Assembly (NCBI RefSeq): GCF_008710035.1
Contig: NZ_VYKI01000006.1
Coordinates: forward strand, 98,725 to 162,724
DNA length: 64,000 bases
Direction: 5' to 3'
Source of the DNA: Stenotrophomonas cyclobalanopsidis
GTDB lineage: Bacteria; Pseudomonadota; Gammaproteobacteria; Xanthomonadales; Xanthomonadaceae
In this document: in pieces, positions 17,868-26,554 of the stretch
Numbering within the stretch: position 1 is the first letter of the stretch
How the letters are laid out: every line of letters begins with the position of its first letter
The notes under the pieces: model-generated
What the model saw: only the letters and a program-made list of their open reading frames with translations
What the model was told of the DNA's origin: nothing
The model's database searches: none
Program-made: the position numbers and the translations under genes

Positions 17868-18153
17868 GGGCGCGCCGGGCTCCGCCCGGCGATGCCATGC
17901 GAGAGCGTGTCGACCAAGGTCGACACCTACCAGAGCAGGGATCGAGCGATGTTGGCAGCGCCGGGCCGTGCCCGGCGGGTAGTGCCGGCCGCGGGCCGGC
18001 ATGCCATGCGAGAGCGTGTCGACCAAGGTCGGCACCTACCAGAGCAGGGATCGAGCGATGTTGGTAGCGCCGGGCCGTGCCCGGCGGGTAGTGCCGGCCG
18101 CTGGCCGGCATGCCATGCGAGAGCGTGCCGACCAAGGTCGACACCTACCAGAG
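17868..18153. repeat. tandem 109-bp repeat made of SMAG palindromes
   Basis: The unit beginning ATGCCATGCGAGAGCGTG starts at 17892, 18001 and 18110, an exact 109-bp period with two complete copies and a third partial copy. Each unit holds a GTCGACC-GGTCGAC palindrome, a GCCGGGC-GCCCGGC palindrome and a GCCGGCC-GGCCGGC palindrome. A further GCCGGGC element precedes the array. It fills the gap between two convergent genes. Confidence 0.9.
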
Positions 18154-18181
18154 CCGTAGCCATGGCGCCGTGACACTGGAT

Positions 18182-19273
18182 TTACCCGTCCAGTGCGGGG
18201 TAGTCGGTGTAGCCATGCTCGCCGCCGCCATACAGCGTGGCCGGGTCCAGCTCAGCCAGGGCAGCGCCGCTGCGCAGGCGTGCCACCAGATCGGGATTGG
18301 CGATGAACGGTCGCCCGAACGCGACCATATCGGCGTAGCCGCTGGCCACGGCCTGCTCGGCACGCGCGGCGTCGTAGCCGTTGTTGGCAATCCACGGGCC
18401 ACGGAAGCGCGCACGCAGGCCGGCGTAGTCGAAGGCGAGGTTGTCACGGTCGCCGCCGGTGGCCCCTTCGATGACATGGATGAAGGCCAGGCCCTCGATC
18501 GCGTCCAGGCGCTCCACCGCACGATCAAACAGCGGCTGCGGATTGCTGTCCTGCGCATCGTTGACCGGCGTGACCGGCGACAGGCGCACGCCGGTGCGGG
18601 CCGGGCCGATGGCTTCGGCCACCGCGCTGACCACTTCAAACAGCAGGCGCGTGCGGTTCTCGATGCTGCCACCGTAGGCATCGCTGCGGTGGTTGCTGCC
18701 ATCGCGCAGGAACTGGTCGATCAGGTAGCCGTTGGCGGCGTGCACTTCCACGCCGTCGAAACCGGCCGCAATCGCGTTGCGTGCAGCGATGCGGTAGTCC
18801 TCGATCAGCCACGGGATTTCTTCGATGGCCAACGCGCGTGGCGCGGACACATCCTCGAAACCGTTGGCGGTGAAAGTCTTGCCATTGGCGCGGATCGCGC
18901 TTGGTGCCACCGGCACTTCGCCTTCCGGCAGCAGGCTGGTGTGGGAGATACGGCCGACGTGCCAGAGCTGCAGCACGATGCGGCCACCGGCGGCGTGCAC
19001 CGCGTCGGTTACTGGCTTCCATCCAGCCACCTGTGCGTCGCTGTAGATGCCCGGGGTGTCCAGGTAGCCCTGGCCGAGCGGGCTGATCTGCGTTGCCTCT
19101 GCAATGATCAGGCCGGCGCTGGCGCGCTGCTGGTAGTACGTGATCGCCAGGGGCGAGGGCACGCGGTCGGGCAGCGCACGGTTGCGCGTCAGCGGTGCCA
19201 TGGCGATGCGGTTGGCCACGGCGATATCGCCAAGGTGGGTGGGCGTGAACAGCAGATCGGCGGCAGGGCTCAT
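18182..19273 (-). CDS. Old Yellow Enzyme family alkene reductase (NemA-like)
   Basis: 363 residues, the usual OYE length. It is an FMN TIM barrel with substrate-binding His and Asn in EVHAANGYLIDQFL, GGSIENRTR, and the FMN-phosphate end ADMVAFGRPFIANPDL. The enzyme reduces activated C=C bonds (enones, nitro compounds) with NAD(P)H. Cytoplasmic. The start at 19273 gives the conserved N-terminus LFTPTHLGDIAVANRIAMAPLTRNR. It is divergent from an SDR gene, and the two could share an electrophile or quinone response; no operator was recognised in the 189-bp gap. Confidence 0.93.
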   Translation of the reverse strand: MSPAADLLFTPTHLGDIAVANRIAMAPLTRNRALPDRVPSPLAITYYQQRASAGLIIAEATQISPLGQGYLDTPGIYSDAQVAGWKPVTDAVHAAGGRIVLQLWHVGRISHTSLLPEGEVPVAPSAIRANGKTFTANGFEDVSAPRALAIEEIPWLIEDYRIAARNAIAAGFDGVEVHAANGYLIDQFLRDGSNHRSDAYGGSIENRTRLLFEVVSAVAEAIGPARTGVRLSPVTPVNDAQDSNPQPLFDRAVERLDAIEGLAFIHVIEGATGGDRDNLAFDYAGLRARFRGPWIANNGYDAARAEQAVASGYADMVAFGRPFIANPDLVARLRSGAALAELDPATLYGGGEHGYTDYPALDG

Positions 19274-19462
19274 CGAGGGTTCCACTGGGGGAGAGGTGTG
19301 GCTTGGAGCATAGTCGCGAATGCGTTGCAGCGATGGGAAGGTTCGTTGCAGCCAATGGACGGCGAATGTCGCTGCAGATGGCACCTCCGTAACACGCGCG
19401 GGCGTAGCGTCATCACCAGGCGGACACGCTCCGCATCGATGACCAACACGTGGAGAACACAG

Positions 19463-20221
19463 ATGATCGACTACCAGCTCAAGGGCAAGACCGCGATCGT
19501 GACCGGCGGTGTGTCCGGCATCGGCCTGGCCGTGGCGGAACTGCTTGCTGCATCCGGTGCAAGCCTCTCGGTGTGGGACCTGAAACAGGACGCGGTGGAT
19601 GCCACCATGCAGAGCCTGAAGGCGAAAGGCGTGGAGGCCATCGGCATCGCATTGGACGTCACCGATGAAGCGGCGGTGGAGGCGGCGGTACAGCGCACGG
19701 TGAAGGAACTGGGTGGCATCGACGTGGCGGTGAACAACGCCGGCATCGGCGGCCCGGCCGCAAGCAGCGGCGACTATCCGGTCGATGGCTGGAAGCGCGT
19801 GGTCGACGTGAACCTGACCAGCGTGTTCCTGTGCCAGCGTGCGCAGATCCAGGCAATGCGCGCGGCGGGCAAGGGCGGCAGCATCATCAACATGGCCTCG
19901 ATCCTGGGCCAGGTGGGTTATGCCGGTTCGACCGCCTACGTGGCAGCCAAGCATGGCGTGGTGGGCCTGACCCAGACAGCCGCGTGGGAGCACGCCGGCG
20001 ATGGCATCCGCATCAATGCGGTCGGCCCAGGCTTCATCGCCACGCCGCTGCTGGAAAAGATGGATGCCAAGGTGCGCGCGACGCTGGAGGGGCGCCATGC
20101 GCTCAAGCGCCTGGGCTTGCCGGAGGAAGTGGCGGCGCTGGTGGCCTGGCTGGCCAGTGATGATGCCTCGTTCGCGACCGGAACCTACTACGCGATCGAC
20201 GGTGGCTACCTGGCGCAGTGA
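19463..20221 (+). CDS. short-chain dehydrogenase/reductase
   Basis: 252 residues, a classical SDR. The cofactor motif is TGGVSGIG (15-21), with NNAG at 91-94. The tetrad is Asn117, Ser146, Tyr159 and Lys163 (SILGQVGYAGSTAYVAAK). The Asp in VWDL after beta-2 suggests NAD(H) preference. FabG-like SDRs oxidise or reduce alcohols and ketones; the substrate is not evident. The ATG at 19463 lies after GGAGAACACAG. It is transcribed away from the OYE gene and ends about 100 bp before an MgtC-like gene. Confidence 0.92.
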   Translation: MIDYQLKGKTAIVTGGVSGIGLAVAELLAASGASLSVWDLKQDAVDATMQSLKAKGVEAIGIALDVTDEAAVEAAVQRTVKELGGIDVAVNNAGIGGPAASSGDYPVDGWKRVVDVNLTSVFLCQRAQIQAMRAAGKGGSIINMASILGQVGYAGSTAYVAAKHGVVGLTQTAAWEHAGDGIRINAVGPGFIATPLLEKMDAKVRATLEGRHALKRLGLPEEVAALVAWLASDDASFATGTYYAIDGGYLAQ

Positions 20222-20256
20222 TGCGCTGAAGCCCGGCGCTGTCGGGTGAACCGGCC

Positions 20257-20319
20257 GTAGTGGCACCTTCACTGTGGTGCCACGGCGCTCGCGCGACGCT
20301 CCGGGGAAACTCCCGGAGC
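20257..20319 (+). promoter_or_regulatory. two hairpins in the leader of the MgtC-like gene
   Basis: The first stem is GTGGCACC / GGTGCCAC (20260-20267 with 20276-20283), just after a GTAG. The second is GCTCCGGG / CCCGGAGC (20298-20305 with 20312-20319). The only Shine-Dalgarno-like GGAG before the ATG at 20326 lies in the 3' arm of the second stem, so it would be hidden when the stem forms. Without a T-run, the first hairpin could also be the SDR terminator or a degenerate REP. Confidence 0.5.
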
Positions 20320-20325
20320 CTGCCG

Positions 20326-20775
20326 ATGGAACTCACCCAGGATGTATCGATCCTGCTGCGCGTGGCCGCGGCGATGCTGTTCGGCGGCGTGCTCGGCGTC
20401 GAACGCGAGATGGGCAAGCACGCCGCGGGCCTGCGCACGCACATGCTGATTGCCGGGGCGGCGGCGCTGATCGTCGGCCTCGGTGATTCGGTGGCCGAAC
20501 ATTTCCAGCAGGAGCGCTACCGCGACCTGCTGCAGGTCGATCCGGTGCGCCTGATCGAGGCAGTGGTGGCCTGCGTTGGTTTCGTGGCCGCCGGCACCAT
20601 CCTGCGCGGCAACCGCGAGGACCAGGTCAGCGGATTGACCACGGCGAGTTCGCTGGTGATGGCTGCGGCCATCGGCATTGCCGTGGGCATCGGCAAGTAC
20701 GTGATCGCCATCGGGGTGAGCGTGCTGTGCGTGCTGGTGCTGGCGGTGATCCGGCGGGTGGGGAAGAGACTCTGA
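20326..20775 (+). CDS. MgtC/SapB family membrane protein
   Basis: 149 residues with about four membrane segments and the family signatures AAMLFGGVLGVEREMGKHAAGLRTHMLI, VGFVAAGTILRG and GLTTASSLVMAAAIGIAVGIGKY. This matches the N-terminal membrane domain of MgtC; the C-terminal ACT-like domain of pathogenic MgtC is absent. MgtC proteins act in growth at low Mg2+ and in phosphate and ATP homeostasis; transport has not been established. Inner membrane. The ATG at 20326 gives a clean N-terminus. Confidence 0.9.
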   Translation: MELTQDVSILLRVAAAMLFGGVLGVEREMGKHAAGLRTHMLIAGAAALIVGLGDSVAEHFQQERYRDLLQVDPVRLIEAVVACVGFVAAGTILRGNREDQVSGLTTASSLVMAAAIGIAVGIGKYVIAIGVSVLCVLVLAVIRRVGKRL

Positions 20776-20796
20776 GGGGAGTGGGGGCTCTGGCCC

Positions 20797-20829
20797 ATAT
20801 CCGGATAAGAGGTCAGACCAAATATCCGG
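20797..20829 (+). promoter_or_regulatory. candidate LldR operator flanked by ATATCCGG repeats
   Basis: A perfect 9-bp palindrome GGTCAGACC (20811-20819) in the context TTGGTCTGACC on the other strand resembles FadR-subfamily (PdhR/LldR) operators TGGTnnnACCA. It is flanked by direct repeats ATATCCGG at 20797-20804 and 20822-20829. It lies about 90 bp upstream of the lldR start and overlaps the likely -35 region of a TGTAAT -10 (20842-20847). Confidence 0.5.
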
Positions 20830-20917
20830 CGGAATTTGTGCTGTAATGACGCTCCAGCCCGGATTCGGCAGACGCCTTGAATCGCCAGCGCAGCCGACAT
20901 CGAGAAAGGTCATACCA

Positions 20918-21709
20918 ATGTGCGTCCGCCGCACGGTGTGCACGATGACCTCGCCGCGTGTCTCCGACAAGGTGGCCGCGCAGCTGCGGCTGCTGGTGCA
21001 GGAACAACAGCTGCAACCCGGCGACCGGCTGCCGGCCGAGCGCACCTTGGCGCTGGAGCTGGGCGTCTCGCGAACCGCGCTGCGCGAGGCCATCGCGCAG
21101 CTGGCCAGCCACGGGCTGCTGACCGCCCGCGTCGGCGGCGGCACCTACGTGGCCGACCCGGCGGCAATCGCCCGGCAGGCGCTGCAGGAACCCTTGGTAC
21201 CGTACCTGCCGGTGTTCCAGGGCGATCCGGAATACCGTTTCGATGTGCTGGAGATCCGCCACGCGCTGGAAGGCGCCACGGCGTGGCATGCCGCGCTGCG
21301 TGCCACCGACGAGGACCGCGCGCGCATCAGCCGGGCCTTCCAGACCATGCTGGACGCGCACGGCAAGAACGACCCGGCCGGCGAGGCGGCAGCCGATGCG
21401 GCCTTCCACCTGTCCATCGCCGAGGCCTCGCACAACCTGGTGTTGCTGCAGGTGATGCGCGGCCTGTTCGAGCTGCTGCAGACCAACATCTCGCAGAGCC
21501 GCGAGAAGCTCTACACCTCGGCAGCAACCTTTTCGCCCTTGTCCGACCAGCATCGCGAGATGATGGATGCGGTGCTGGCGGGCGATCCCGAACGCGCGCG
21601 CGTGGCTGCCCATGCCCACCTTGAGTTCGTGCACACCACGCTGCGCACGCTCGATGACAACGAAGCCCGGCGTGCGCGAGCCTCGCGTCTACCTTCCCCG
21701 CATGGCTGA
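20918..21709 (+). CDS. lldR: LldR, GntR/FadR-family lactate-responsive regulator
   Basis: 263 residues from the ATG at 20918, which has a GAAAGG Shine-Dalgarno; a second ATG at 20945 (MTSPRVSDK) is possible. An N-terminal winged helix (LPAERTLALELGVSRTALREAIAQLASHGLL) is followed by an all-helical FCD domain with metal-ligand histidines (FHLSIAEASHN and SDQHREMMDAVLAGD). It tracks E. coli LldR closely, including the end ARRARASRLPS. LldR binds L-lactate and regulates the lld genes. First gene of lldR-lldD-dld. Confidence 0.9.
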   Translation: MCVRRTVCTMTSPRVSDKVAAQLRLLVQEQQLQPGDRLPAERTLALELGVSRTALREAIAQLASHGLLTARVGGGTYVADPAAIARQALQEPLVPYLPVFQGDPEYRFDVLEIRHALEGATAWHAALRATDEDRARISRAFQTMLDAHGKNDPAGEAAADAAFHLSIAEASHNLVLLQVMRGLFELLQTNISQSREKLYTSAATFSPLSDQHREMMDAVLAGDPERARVAAHAHLEFVHTTLRTLDDNEARRARASRLPSPHG

Positions 21710-21727
21710 TGACTTCCGGTTGACCCC

Positions 21728-22867
21728 ATGATCATTTCCGCTTCCACCGATTACCGTGCCGCAGCCGAGCGTCGACTGCCGCCGTTCCTGTTCCACTACA
21801 TCGATGGTGGCGCATATGCCGAGCACACGCTGAAGCGCAACGTGTCCGACCTGTCCGACATAGCGCTGCGCCAGCGCATCCTGCGCAACATGTCCGACCT
21901 GAGCCTGGAAACCGAGCTGTTCGGCGAGACGCTGGCGATGCCGGTGGCGCTGGCGCCGGTCGGCCTGACCGGCATGTACGCCCGGCGTGGCGAGGTGCGG
22001 GCCGCGCGTGCGGCGGACAGCCGTGGCATCCCGTTCACCCTGTCGACCGTCTCGGTGTGCCCGATCGAGGAAGTGGCGCCGGCCATCCAGCGGCCGATGT
22101 GGTTCCAGCTGTACGTGCTGCGTGACCGCGGTTTCATGCGCAACGCGCTGGAGCGTGCGCAGGCGGCCGGCGTGACCACCCTGGTGTTCACCGTGGACAT
22201 GCCGGTGCCCGGCGCGCGCTATCGTGACGCGCATTCGGGCATGAGCGGTCCCAATGCCTCGCTGCGCCGCATCGGCCAGGCCATCACCCACCCGCGCTGG
22301 GCGTGGGACGTGGGCCTGCTTGGGCGCCCGCACGACCTCGGCAACATTTCTGCCTACCGCGGCCATCCGACCGGGCTGCAGGACTACATCGGCTGGCTGG
22401 GCAGCAACTTCGATTCTTCGATCTCCTGGAGGGACCTGGAATGGATCCGCGAGTTCTGGAAGGGGCCGATGGTGATCAAGGGCATCCTCGACCCGGACGA
22501 CGCGCGCGACGCGGTAAAGTTCGGCGCCGATGGCATCGTGGTTTCCAACCACGGTGGCCGCCAGCTGGATGGCGTGCTGTCCACCGCACGCGCACTGCCA
22601 GCCATCGCCGATGCGGTGCAGGGCGACCTGAAGATCCTCGCCGATTCGGGCATCCGCAATGGCCTGGACGTGGTGCGCATGCTGGCGCTGGGTGCCGATA
22701 CGGTGCTGCTGGGCCGCGCCTTCGTCTATGCACTGGCCGCGCAGGGAGAGGCCGGCGTGGCCAACCTGCTGGATCTGGTCGCCAAGGAAATGCGGGTGGC
22801 GATGACGCTGACCGGTGCGCGCCGGATCGCCGACATCGGCCGCGATTCGCTGGTCAGCCTGCCATGA
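21728..22867 (+). CDS. lldD: L-lactate dehydrogenase (quinone), FMN-dependent
   Basis: 379 residues, the usual LldD length. This is a membrane-associated FMN alpha-hydroxy-acid dehydrogenase: [30 protein letters not shown] at the N-terminus, [13 protein letters not shown], and the active-site His/Arg in [12 protein letters not shown]. It oxidises L-lactate to pyruvate and passes electrons to quinone at the inner membrane. It lies 18 bp after lldR, and its TGA overlaps the dld ATG (ATGA). No lactate permease gene (lldP) is present nearby, unlike the E. coli operon. Confidence 0.96.
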   Translation: MIISASTDYRAAAERRLPPFLFHYIDGGAYAEHTLKRNVSDLSDIALRQRILRNMSDLSLETELFGETLAMPVALAPVGLTGMYARRGEVRAARAADSRGIPFTLSTVSVCPIEEVAPAIQRPMWFQLYVLRDRGFMRNALERAQAAGVTTLVFTVDMPVPGARYRDAHSGMSGPNASLRRIGQAITHPRWAWDVGLLGRPHDLGNISAYRGHPTGLQDYIGWLGSNFDSSISWRDLEWIREFWKGPMVIKGILDPDDARDAVKFGADGIVVSNHGGRQLDGVLSTARALPAIADAVQGDLKILADSGIRNGLDVVRMLALGADTVLLGRAFVYALAAQGEAGVANLLDLVAKEMRVAMTLTGARRIADIGRDSLVSLP

Positions 22868-24570
22868 GCGACCATGCGAACGTGCTGGCGCAGCTTCGCA
22901 CGGCCGTCGGCAGCCGCCATGTGCTGACCGGCGACAAGGCGACCCGGCGGTTCCGCCGCGGCTATCGGTTCGGCGAAGGCCCGGTGCTGGCCGTGGTGCG
23001 CCCGGGCACGCTGCTGGAACTGTGGCGGGTGCTGCAGGCCGCGGTGCAGGGTGGGGCGGCGATCATCCTGCAGGCGGCCAACACCGGCCTGACCGGCGGT
23101 TCGACTCCCGATGGCAGCAACTACGATCGGCCGATCATACTGGTCAGCACGCTGCGCCTGACCGGCATCCAGCTGTTGAATGAGGGCCGCCAGGTGCTGT
23201 GCCTGCCCGGCGCGACGCTGGATCGTCTGGAACAGACGCTGGCACCGCTGGGGCGCGAGCCGCATTCGGTGATCGGCTCGTCGTGCATCGGTGCCTCGGT
23301 GCTGGGCGGCATCTGCAACAACTCCGGCGGCGCACTGGTGCGGCGTGGCCCGGCCTATACCGAGATGGCACTGTTCGCCCAGGTCGACGCACAGGGCCAG
23401 CTGCTGCTGGTCAACCACCTCGGCATTGCCCTCGGCGATACGCCTGAGCAGATTTTGCAGCGCCTGCAGGCGGGCGACTACAGCCCCGCCGATGTCGGCG
23501 ACGGCGATGGCCGCGCTGCCTCCGATGCGCGTTATGCCGAGGATGTGCGACGTATCGATGCGGATACGCCCGCACGCTTCAACGCCGATCCCAGCCGTCA
23601 TTACGAGGCCTCCGGTTCGGCGGGCAAACTGGCGGTGTTCGCCGTGCGCCTGGATACCTTCGAGATGGAAGCTGCCGAGGTGTTCTACATCGGCAGCAAC
23701 CGCACCGCCACGCTCACCGCCATCCGCCGCCAGCTGCTGACCGGCTTCGAACGCCTGCCGATTGCCGGGGAGTACATCCACCGCGATGCGTACGACATCG
23801 GTGAGCGTTACGGCAAGGACACCTTCCTGCTGATCGATCGCCTCGGCACGGCGCGCGTGCCGGCCGCGTTCGCGCTGAAGAGCCGCGTCGATGGCTGGTT
23901 CGAGCGGCTGGGCCTGAGCGGGGTGACCGACCGCGTGATGCAGGCGCTGGTCGACCTGCTGCCGTCGCACCTGCCGCCGCGCATGGGCGAGTTCCGCCAG
24001 CGGTATGAGCATCACCTGCTGCTGAAGGTATCGGCGCAGGATGCCGCGAAAACCGAGCGCTGGCTGCGCGAGTGCTTCGCCAACCATGAGGGCGGATTCT
24101 TCCGCTGCAACGCCGAGGAAGGACGCAAGGCCCTCCTGCATCGCTTTGCCGTGGCTGGTGCGGCGGTGCGCTACCGCGAGATGCATCGCACGCAGGTGCA
24201 GGACATCGTGGCGCTGGACATCGCCCTGCGCCGCGACGATGCGGACTGGTTCGAGACGCTGCCGGCCGACATCGATGGGCGCCTGCTGCACAAGCTGTAC
24301 TACGGGCACTTCCTCTGCCATGTGTTCCACCAGGATTACATCGCGCGCAAAGGCGAAGACCCGACGGCCATCGAACATGCGATGTGGGCGCTGCTGGACC
24401 TGCGTGGCGCCGAGTACCCGGCCGAACACAACGTCGGCCACCTGTACCCGGCCAAGCCGGCGCTGGCCGGCTTCTATCGTCAGCTGGATCCGAGCAACAC
24501 GTTCAATCCCGGTATCGGCCACACGTCCAAGGCAGCGGGGTGGGGCGGCTGCGATTGCAGCGGGCATTAG
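22864..24570 (+). CDS. dld: D-lactate dehydrogenase (quinone), FAD-dependent
   Basis: 568 residues, close to E. coli Dld (571). An FAD-binding PCMH domain (about 35-200, with [12 protein letters not shown] and [18 protein letters not shown]) is followed by the D-lactate dehydrogenase membrane-binding and C-terminal domains, ending [22 protein letters not shown]. It oxidises D-lactate to pyruvate with quinone as acceptor. Translationally coupled to lldD by a 4-bp overlap. The last 55 bp of the gene are repeated 804 bp downstream, flanking an inserted gene. Confidence 0.95.
   Translation: MSDHANVLAQLRTAVGSRHVLTGDKATRRFRRGYRFGEGPVLAVVRPGTLLELWRVLQAAVQGGAAIILQAANTGLTGGSTPDGSNYDRPIILVSTLRLTGIQLLNEGRQVLCLPGATLDRLEQTLAPLGREPHSVIGSSCIGASVLGGICNNSGGALVRRGPAYTEMALFAQVDAQGQLLLVNHLGIALGDTPEQILQRLQAGDYSPADVGDGDGRAASDARYAEDVRRIDADTPARFNADPSRHYEASGSAGKLAVFAVRLDTFEMEAAEVFYIGSNRTATLTAIRRQLLTGFERLPIAGEYIHRDAYDIGERYGKDTFLLIDRLGTARVPAAFALKSRVDGWFERLGLSGVTDRVMQALVDLLPSHLPPRMGEFRQRYEHHLLLKVSAQDAAKTERWLRECFANHEGGFFRCNAEEGRKALLHRFAVAGAAVRYREMHRTQVQDIVALDIALRRDDADWFETLPADIDGRLLHKLYYGHFLCHVFHQDYIARKGEDPTAIEHAMWALLDLRGAEYPAEHNVGHLYPAKPALAGFYRQLDPSNTFNPGIGHTSKAAGWGGCDCSGH
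24514..24568 (+). repeat. 55-bp direct repeat, left copy (within dld 3' end)
   Basis: ATCGGCCACACGTCCAAGG through CAGCGGGCATT encodes the last residues of Dld. The right copy at 25318-25372 differs at one base (GGCAGC versus GGTAGC). The two bound a segment of unlike composition. Confidence 0.9.
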
Positions 24571-24662
24571 CTGCGTATTGGTCAAAAATTAGGATTTGTT
24601 GCATTCCCCAATGATGGGCTTGGCACTAGCCTGAGGTACTGGCTGACACGGATACGGAACAA

Positions 24663-25271
24663 ATGCAGAGTGCAGATCAAATATGGGCGTCGATAAAGGC
24701 GCCGCTTCTCGAAAAGGGCTGCCTGGATGAGATGCAGTTACGGCCGGGAGCTTCTGAAGCGGAACTGGTTGAACTGGAGGCTCAGCTTGGAGTCGCGCTG
24801 CCGGATCTGTTAAGGCAGTTGTTGATGATTCACAATGGACAGGATGGGTTCGGCATTCTCTTTGGAAGTCAGATGCTCTCGGTCGCGGAAATCATCCAAC
24901 AGTGGCGAGGTTGGCGTGAGGTTGAGGCCGACGGCATGAACGAAAGCTGCGCCGAATTTATGGAGTCCAGTCCCGCTGGCGTGGTCAAGCCGATGTACAC
25001 GAATGCGCGCTGGATACCGCTGACCCACGACGGCGGAGGAAATCACATGGGACTGGATTTCGACCCCGACGTCGCGGGTAATCAAGGTCAAATGATTGCG
25101 TTCGGTGCGGATGAAGATACTAAGTACCTTCTTGCCCCGACTTTCGACACGTTCGCTGAAAAGGCCGTCGAGTGGCTCAGGCATGCAAGCTGGGATGGTG
25201 AGAGCCTGGAGTCGTCAATTGATGATGGCTTCGCTCCCGCAGCAATTCTCCGCACTGCCTACCGGCCGTAA
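24663..25271 (+). CDS. SMI1/KNR4 family protein (possible orphan immunity protein)
   Basis: 202 residues with a SMI1/KNR4 (SUKH) pattern: an N-terminal helix, then LRPGASEAELVELEAQLGVALPDLLRQLLMIHNGQ at about 26-60, and WIPLTHDGGGNHMGLDFDPDVAGNQGQMIAFGAD at about 117-150. SUKH proteins commonly act as immunity proteins to contact-dependent or polymorphic toxins, but many are orphans. Codon and base use are clearly less GC-rich than the neighbours, which suggests transfer. It is the only gene in the insert between the two copies of the dld 3' end; no toxin gene is adjacent. ATG at 24663 lies after a GGAAC motif. Confidence 0.8.
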   Translation: MQSADQIWASIKAPLLEKGCLDEMQLRPGASEAELVELEAQLGVALPDLLRQLLMIHNGQDGFGILFGSQMLSVAEIIQQWRGWREVEADGMNESCAEFMESSPAGVVKPMYTNARWIPLTHDGGGNHMGLDFDPDVAGNQGQMIAFGADEDTKYLLAPTFDTFAEKAVEWLRHASWDGESLESSIDDGFAPAAILRTAYRP

Positions 25272-25317
25272 CATCAAGGTGCGCGTGCATATGCAGCCGG
25301 GGTCCGACAACCGGCAC

Positions 25318-25372
25318 ATCGGCCACACGTCCAAGGTAGCGGGGTGGGGCGGCTGCGATTGCAGCGGGCATT
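25318..25372 (+). repeat. 55-bp direct repeat, right copy (duplicate of dld 3' end)
   Basis: 54 of 55 bases match 24514-24568. Read in the matching frame it encodes [18 protein letters not shown] followed by TGA, that is a detached Dld C-terminus without the rest of the gene. Confidence 0.92.
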
Positions 25373-25420
25373 GACTATCATCGGCATTCCGCAGGGACGC
25401 GCCGACGCGCAGGGATGACG

Positions 25421-26305
25421 ATGCACACGATGATTTCGCGAGCTGGGTGGTCTGCGCTGCTGCTGTCCACGCCGGCACTGGTATCTGCGCAGGGCTCGAT
25501 CCTGCCGCAGCAGCGCGACGCCGCAGGCAATGTGATGGAACCGCTGGGCCAGGTGCTGTTGCCCTGCGAGGATGGCGGCGACCGCCTGCAGAACTGCACG
25601 GCTGATCGCGCCTGGTGCGTGGCCCTGCAGCCCAGCGATAAGGAAGGAGAGGCGTCCACCACGCTGGTGGTGACCGAGCGTGCACAGGGCACCGGCCAGC
25701 CGCAGTCGTGGCACGTGGCGATGGATGTGCCGGTGGAAGGCGAGCTGTCCGTATGGCCGTGGATCGTGCGCCTGGCACCGGGTGTGGACGCCGACCAGAC
25801 CGTGGCCGATCCGCAGCAGCGGGCACGACAGAACGTGCTGGTCGGCGGCATCAGCAAGGTCAGCAACATGTATTCCGGCGGCGTTGCCGATGCGTCGCGC
25901 CTGCAGCTGGCACGGGTGCGGCACCTGGACGACGGCATCCAGGTCGACAATGACGTGCTCGGTGTGGCCTGGGCGGGACATGCGGAGATCCGTGCCTGCT
26001 TCAGCGAGCAGGACATGAAGCAGCGCGCTGGCGCCTGCCATGACAGCTACGGGTTCTCGGCCAGGCTCTCGCTGGATTCGACCGCTACGGCGATGCCGGT
26101 GCTGCGCTACCAGACCGTGGCCACGCGTTTCCCGGCCGGTGTGTCTCGCAACGAGGATTCGCTGGCAAGGGGACCGCTGACCAAGAAGGACCTGCGCACC
26201 GAGCAGGACCCGGCGTGCACGTATGTGCGCACGTTCCGCTTCAGTGGCGGTGCTTATCAGCCGGAGCAGGCGTTGCCGGATTGCGCGGGCTATACCGAGC
26301 CCTGA
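25421..26305 (+). CDS. exported protein of unknown function
   Basis: 294 residues from the ATG at 25421 (AGGGATGACG upstream); in-frame ATGs at 25415 and 25430 are alternatives. A signal peptide (about 1-23, SALLLSTPALVSAQG) leads a periplasmic protein with several cysteines (LLPCEDGGDRLQNC, ACFSEQ, AGACHDSYGF, DPACTYVRTF and ALPDCAGY) that probably form disulfides. I do not recognise a domain. The gene follows the inserted segment and may originally have followed dld directly. Confidence 0.7.
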   Translation: MHTMISRAGWSALLLSTPALVSAQGSILPQQRDAAGNVMEPLGQVLLPCEDGGDRLQNCTADRAWCVALQPSDKEGEASTTLVVTERAQGTGQPQSWHVAMDVPVEGELSVWPWIVRLAPGVDADQTVADPQQRARQNVLVGGISKVSNMYSGGVADASRLQLARVRHLDDGIQVDNDVLGVAWAGHAEIRACFSEQDMKQRAGACHDSYGFSARLSLDSTATAMPVLRYQTVATRFPAGVSRNEDSLARGPLTKKDLRTEQDPACTYVRTFRFSGGAYQPEQALPDCAGYTEP

Positions 26306-26310
26306 GCGCG

Positions 26311-26552
26311 GTAGAGTCGAGCTTGCTCGACTGCGTTTGCGGGGGCAGCCGAGCATGGCTCGGCTCTACAGAAGGCCACAGCAGCCGAGCATGGCTCGGC
26401 TCTACAGAAGGCCAGAGCAGCCGAGCATGGCTCGGCTCTACAGAAGGCCAGAGCAGCCGAGCATGGCTCGGCTCTACAGAAGGCCATAGCAGCCGAGCAT
26501 GGCTCGGCTCTACAGAAGGCCAGAGCAGCCGAGCATGGCTCGGCTACAGTCG
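26311..26552. repeat. SMAG array: one element plus six 36-bp tandem units
   Basis: A GTAGAGTCGAGCTTGCTCGACT element at 26311 is followed by GCAGCCGAGCATGGCTCGGC units starting at 26345, 26381, 26417, 26453, 26489 and 26525, an exact 36-bp period. The first five end in TCTACAGAAGGCCA; the last lacks the TCTAC end. The 14-bp joints are nearly identical, so this is a slippage-type amplification of one right-half SMAG and not a CRISPR array. Confidence 0.92.
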
Positions 26553-26554
26553 GG

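Noticed and set aside
15851..17926. 691-codon open frame on the minus strand
   Set aside because: Antisense to the CocE/NonD hydrolase; composition is that of a shadow.
26345..26552. Possible CRISPR array
   Set aside because: The spacer-like joints are nearly identical and only 14-16 bp, and the repeats are GTAG-family palindromes; no cas genes.
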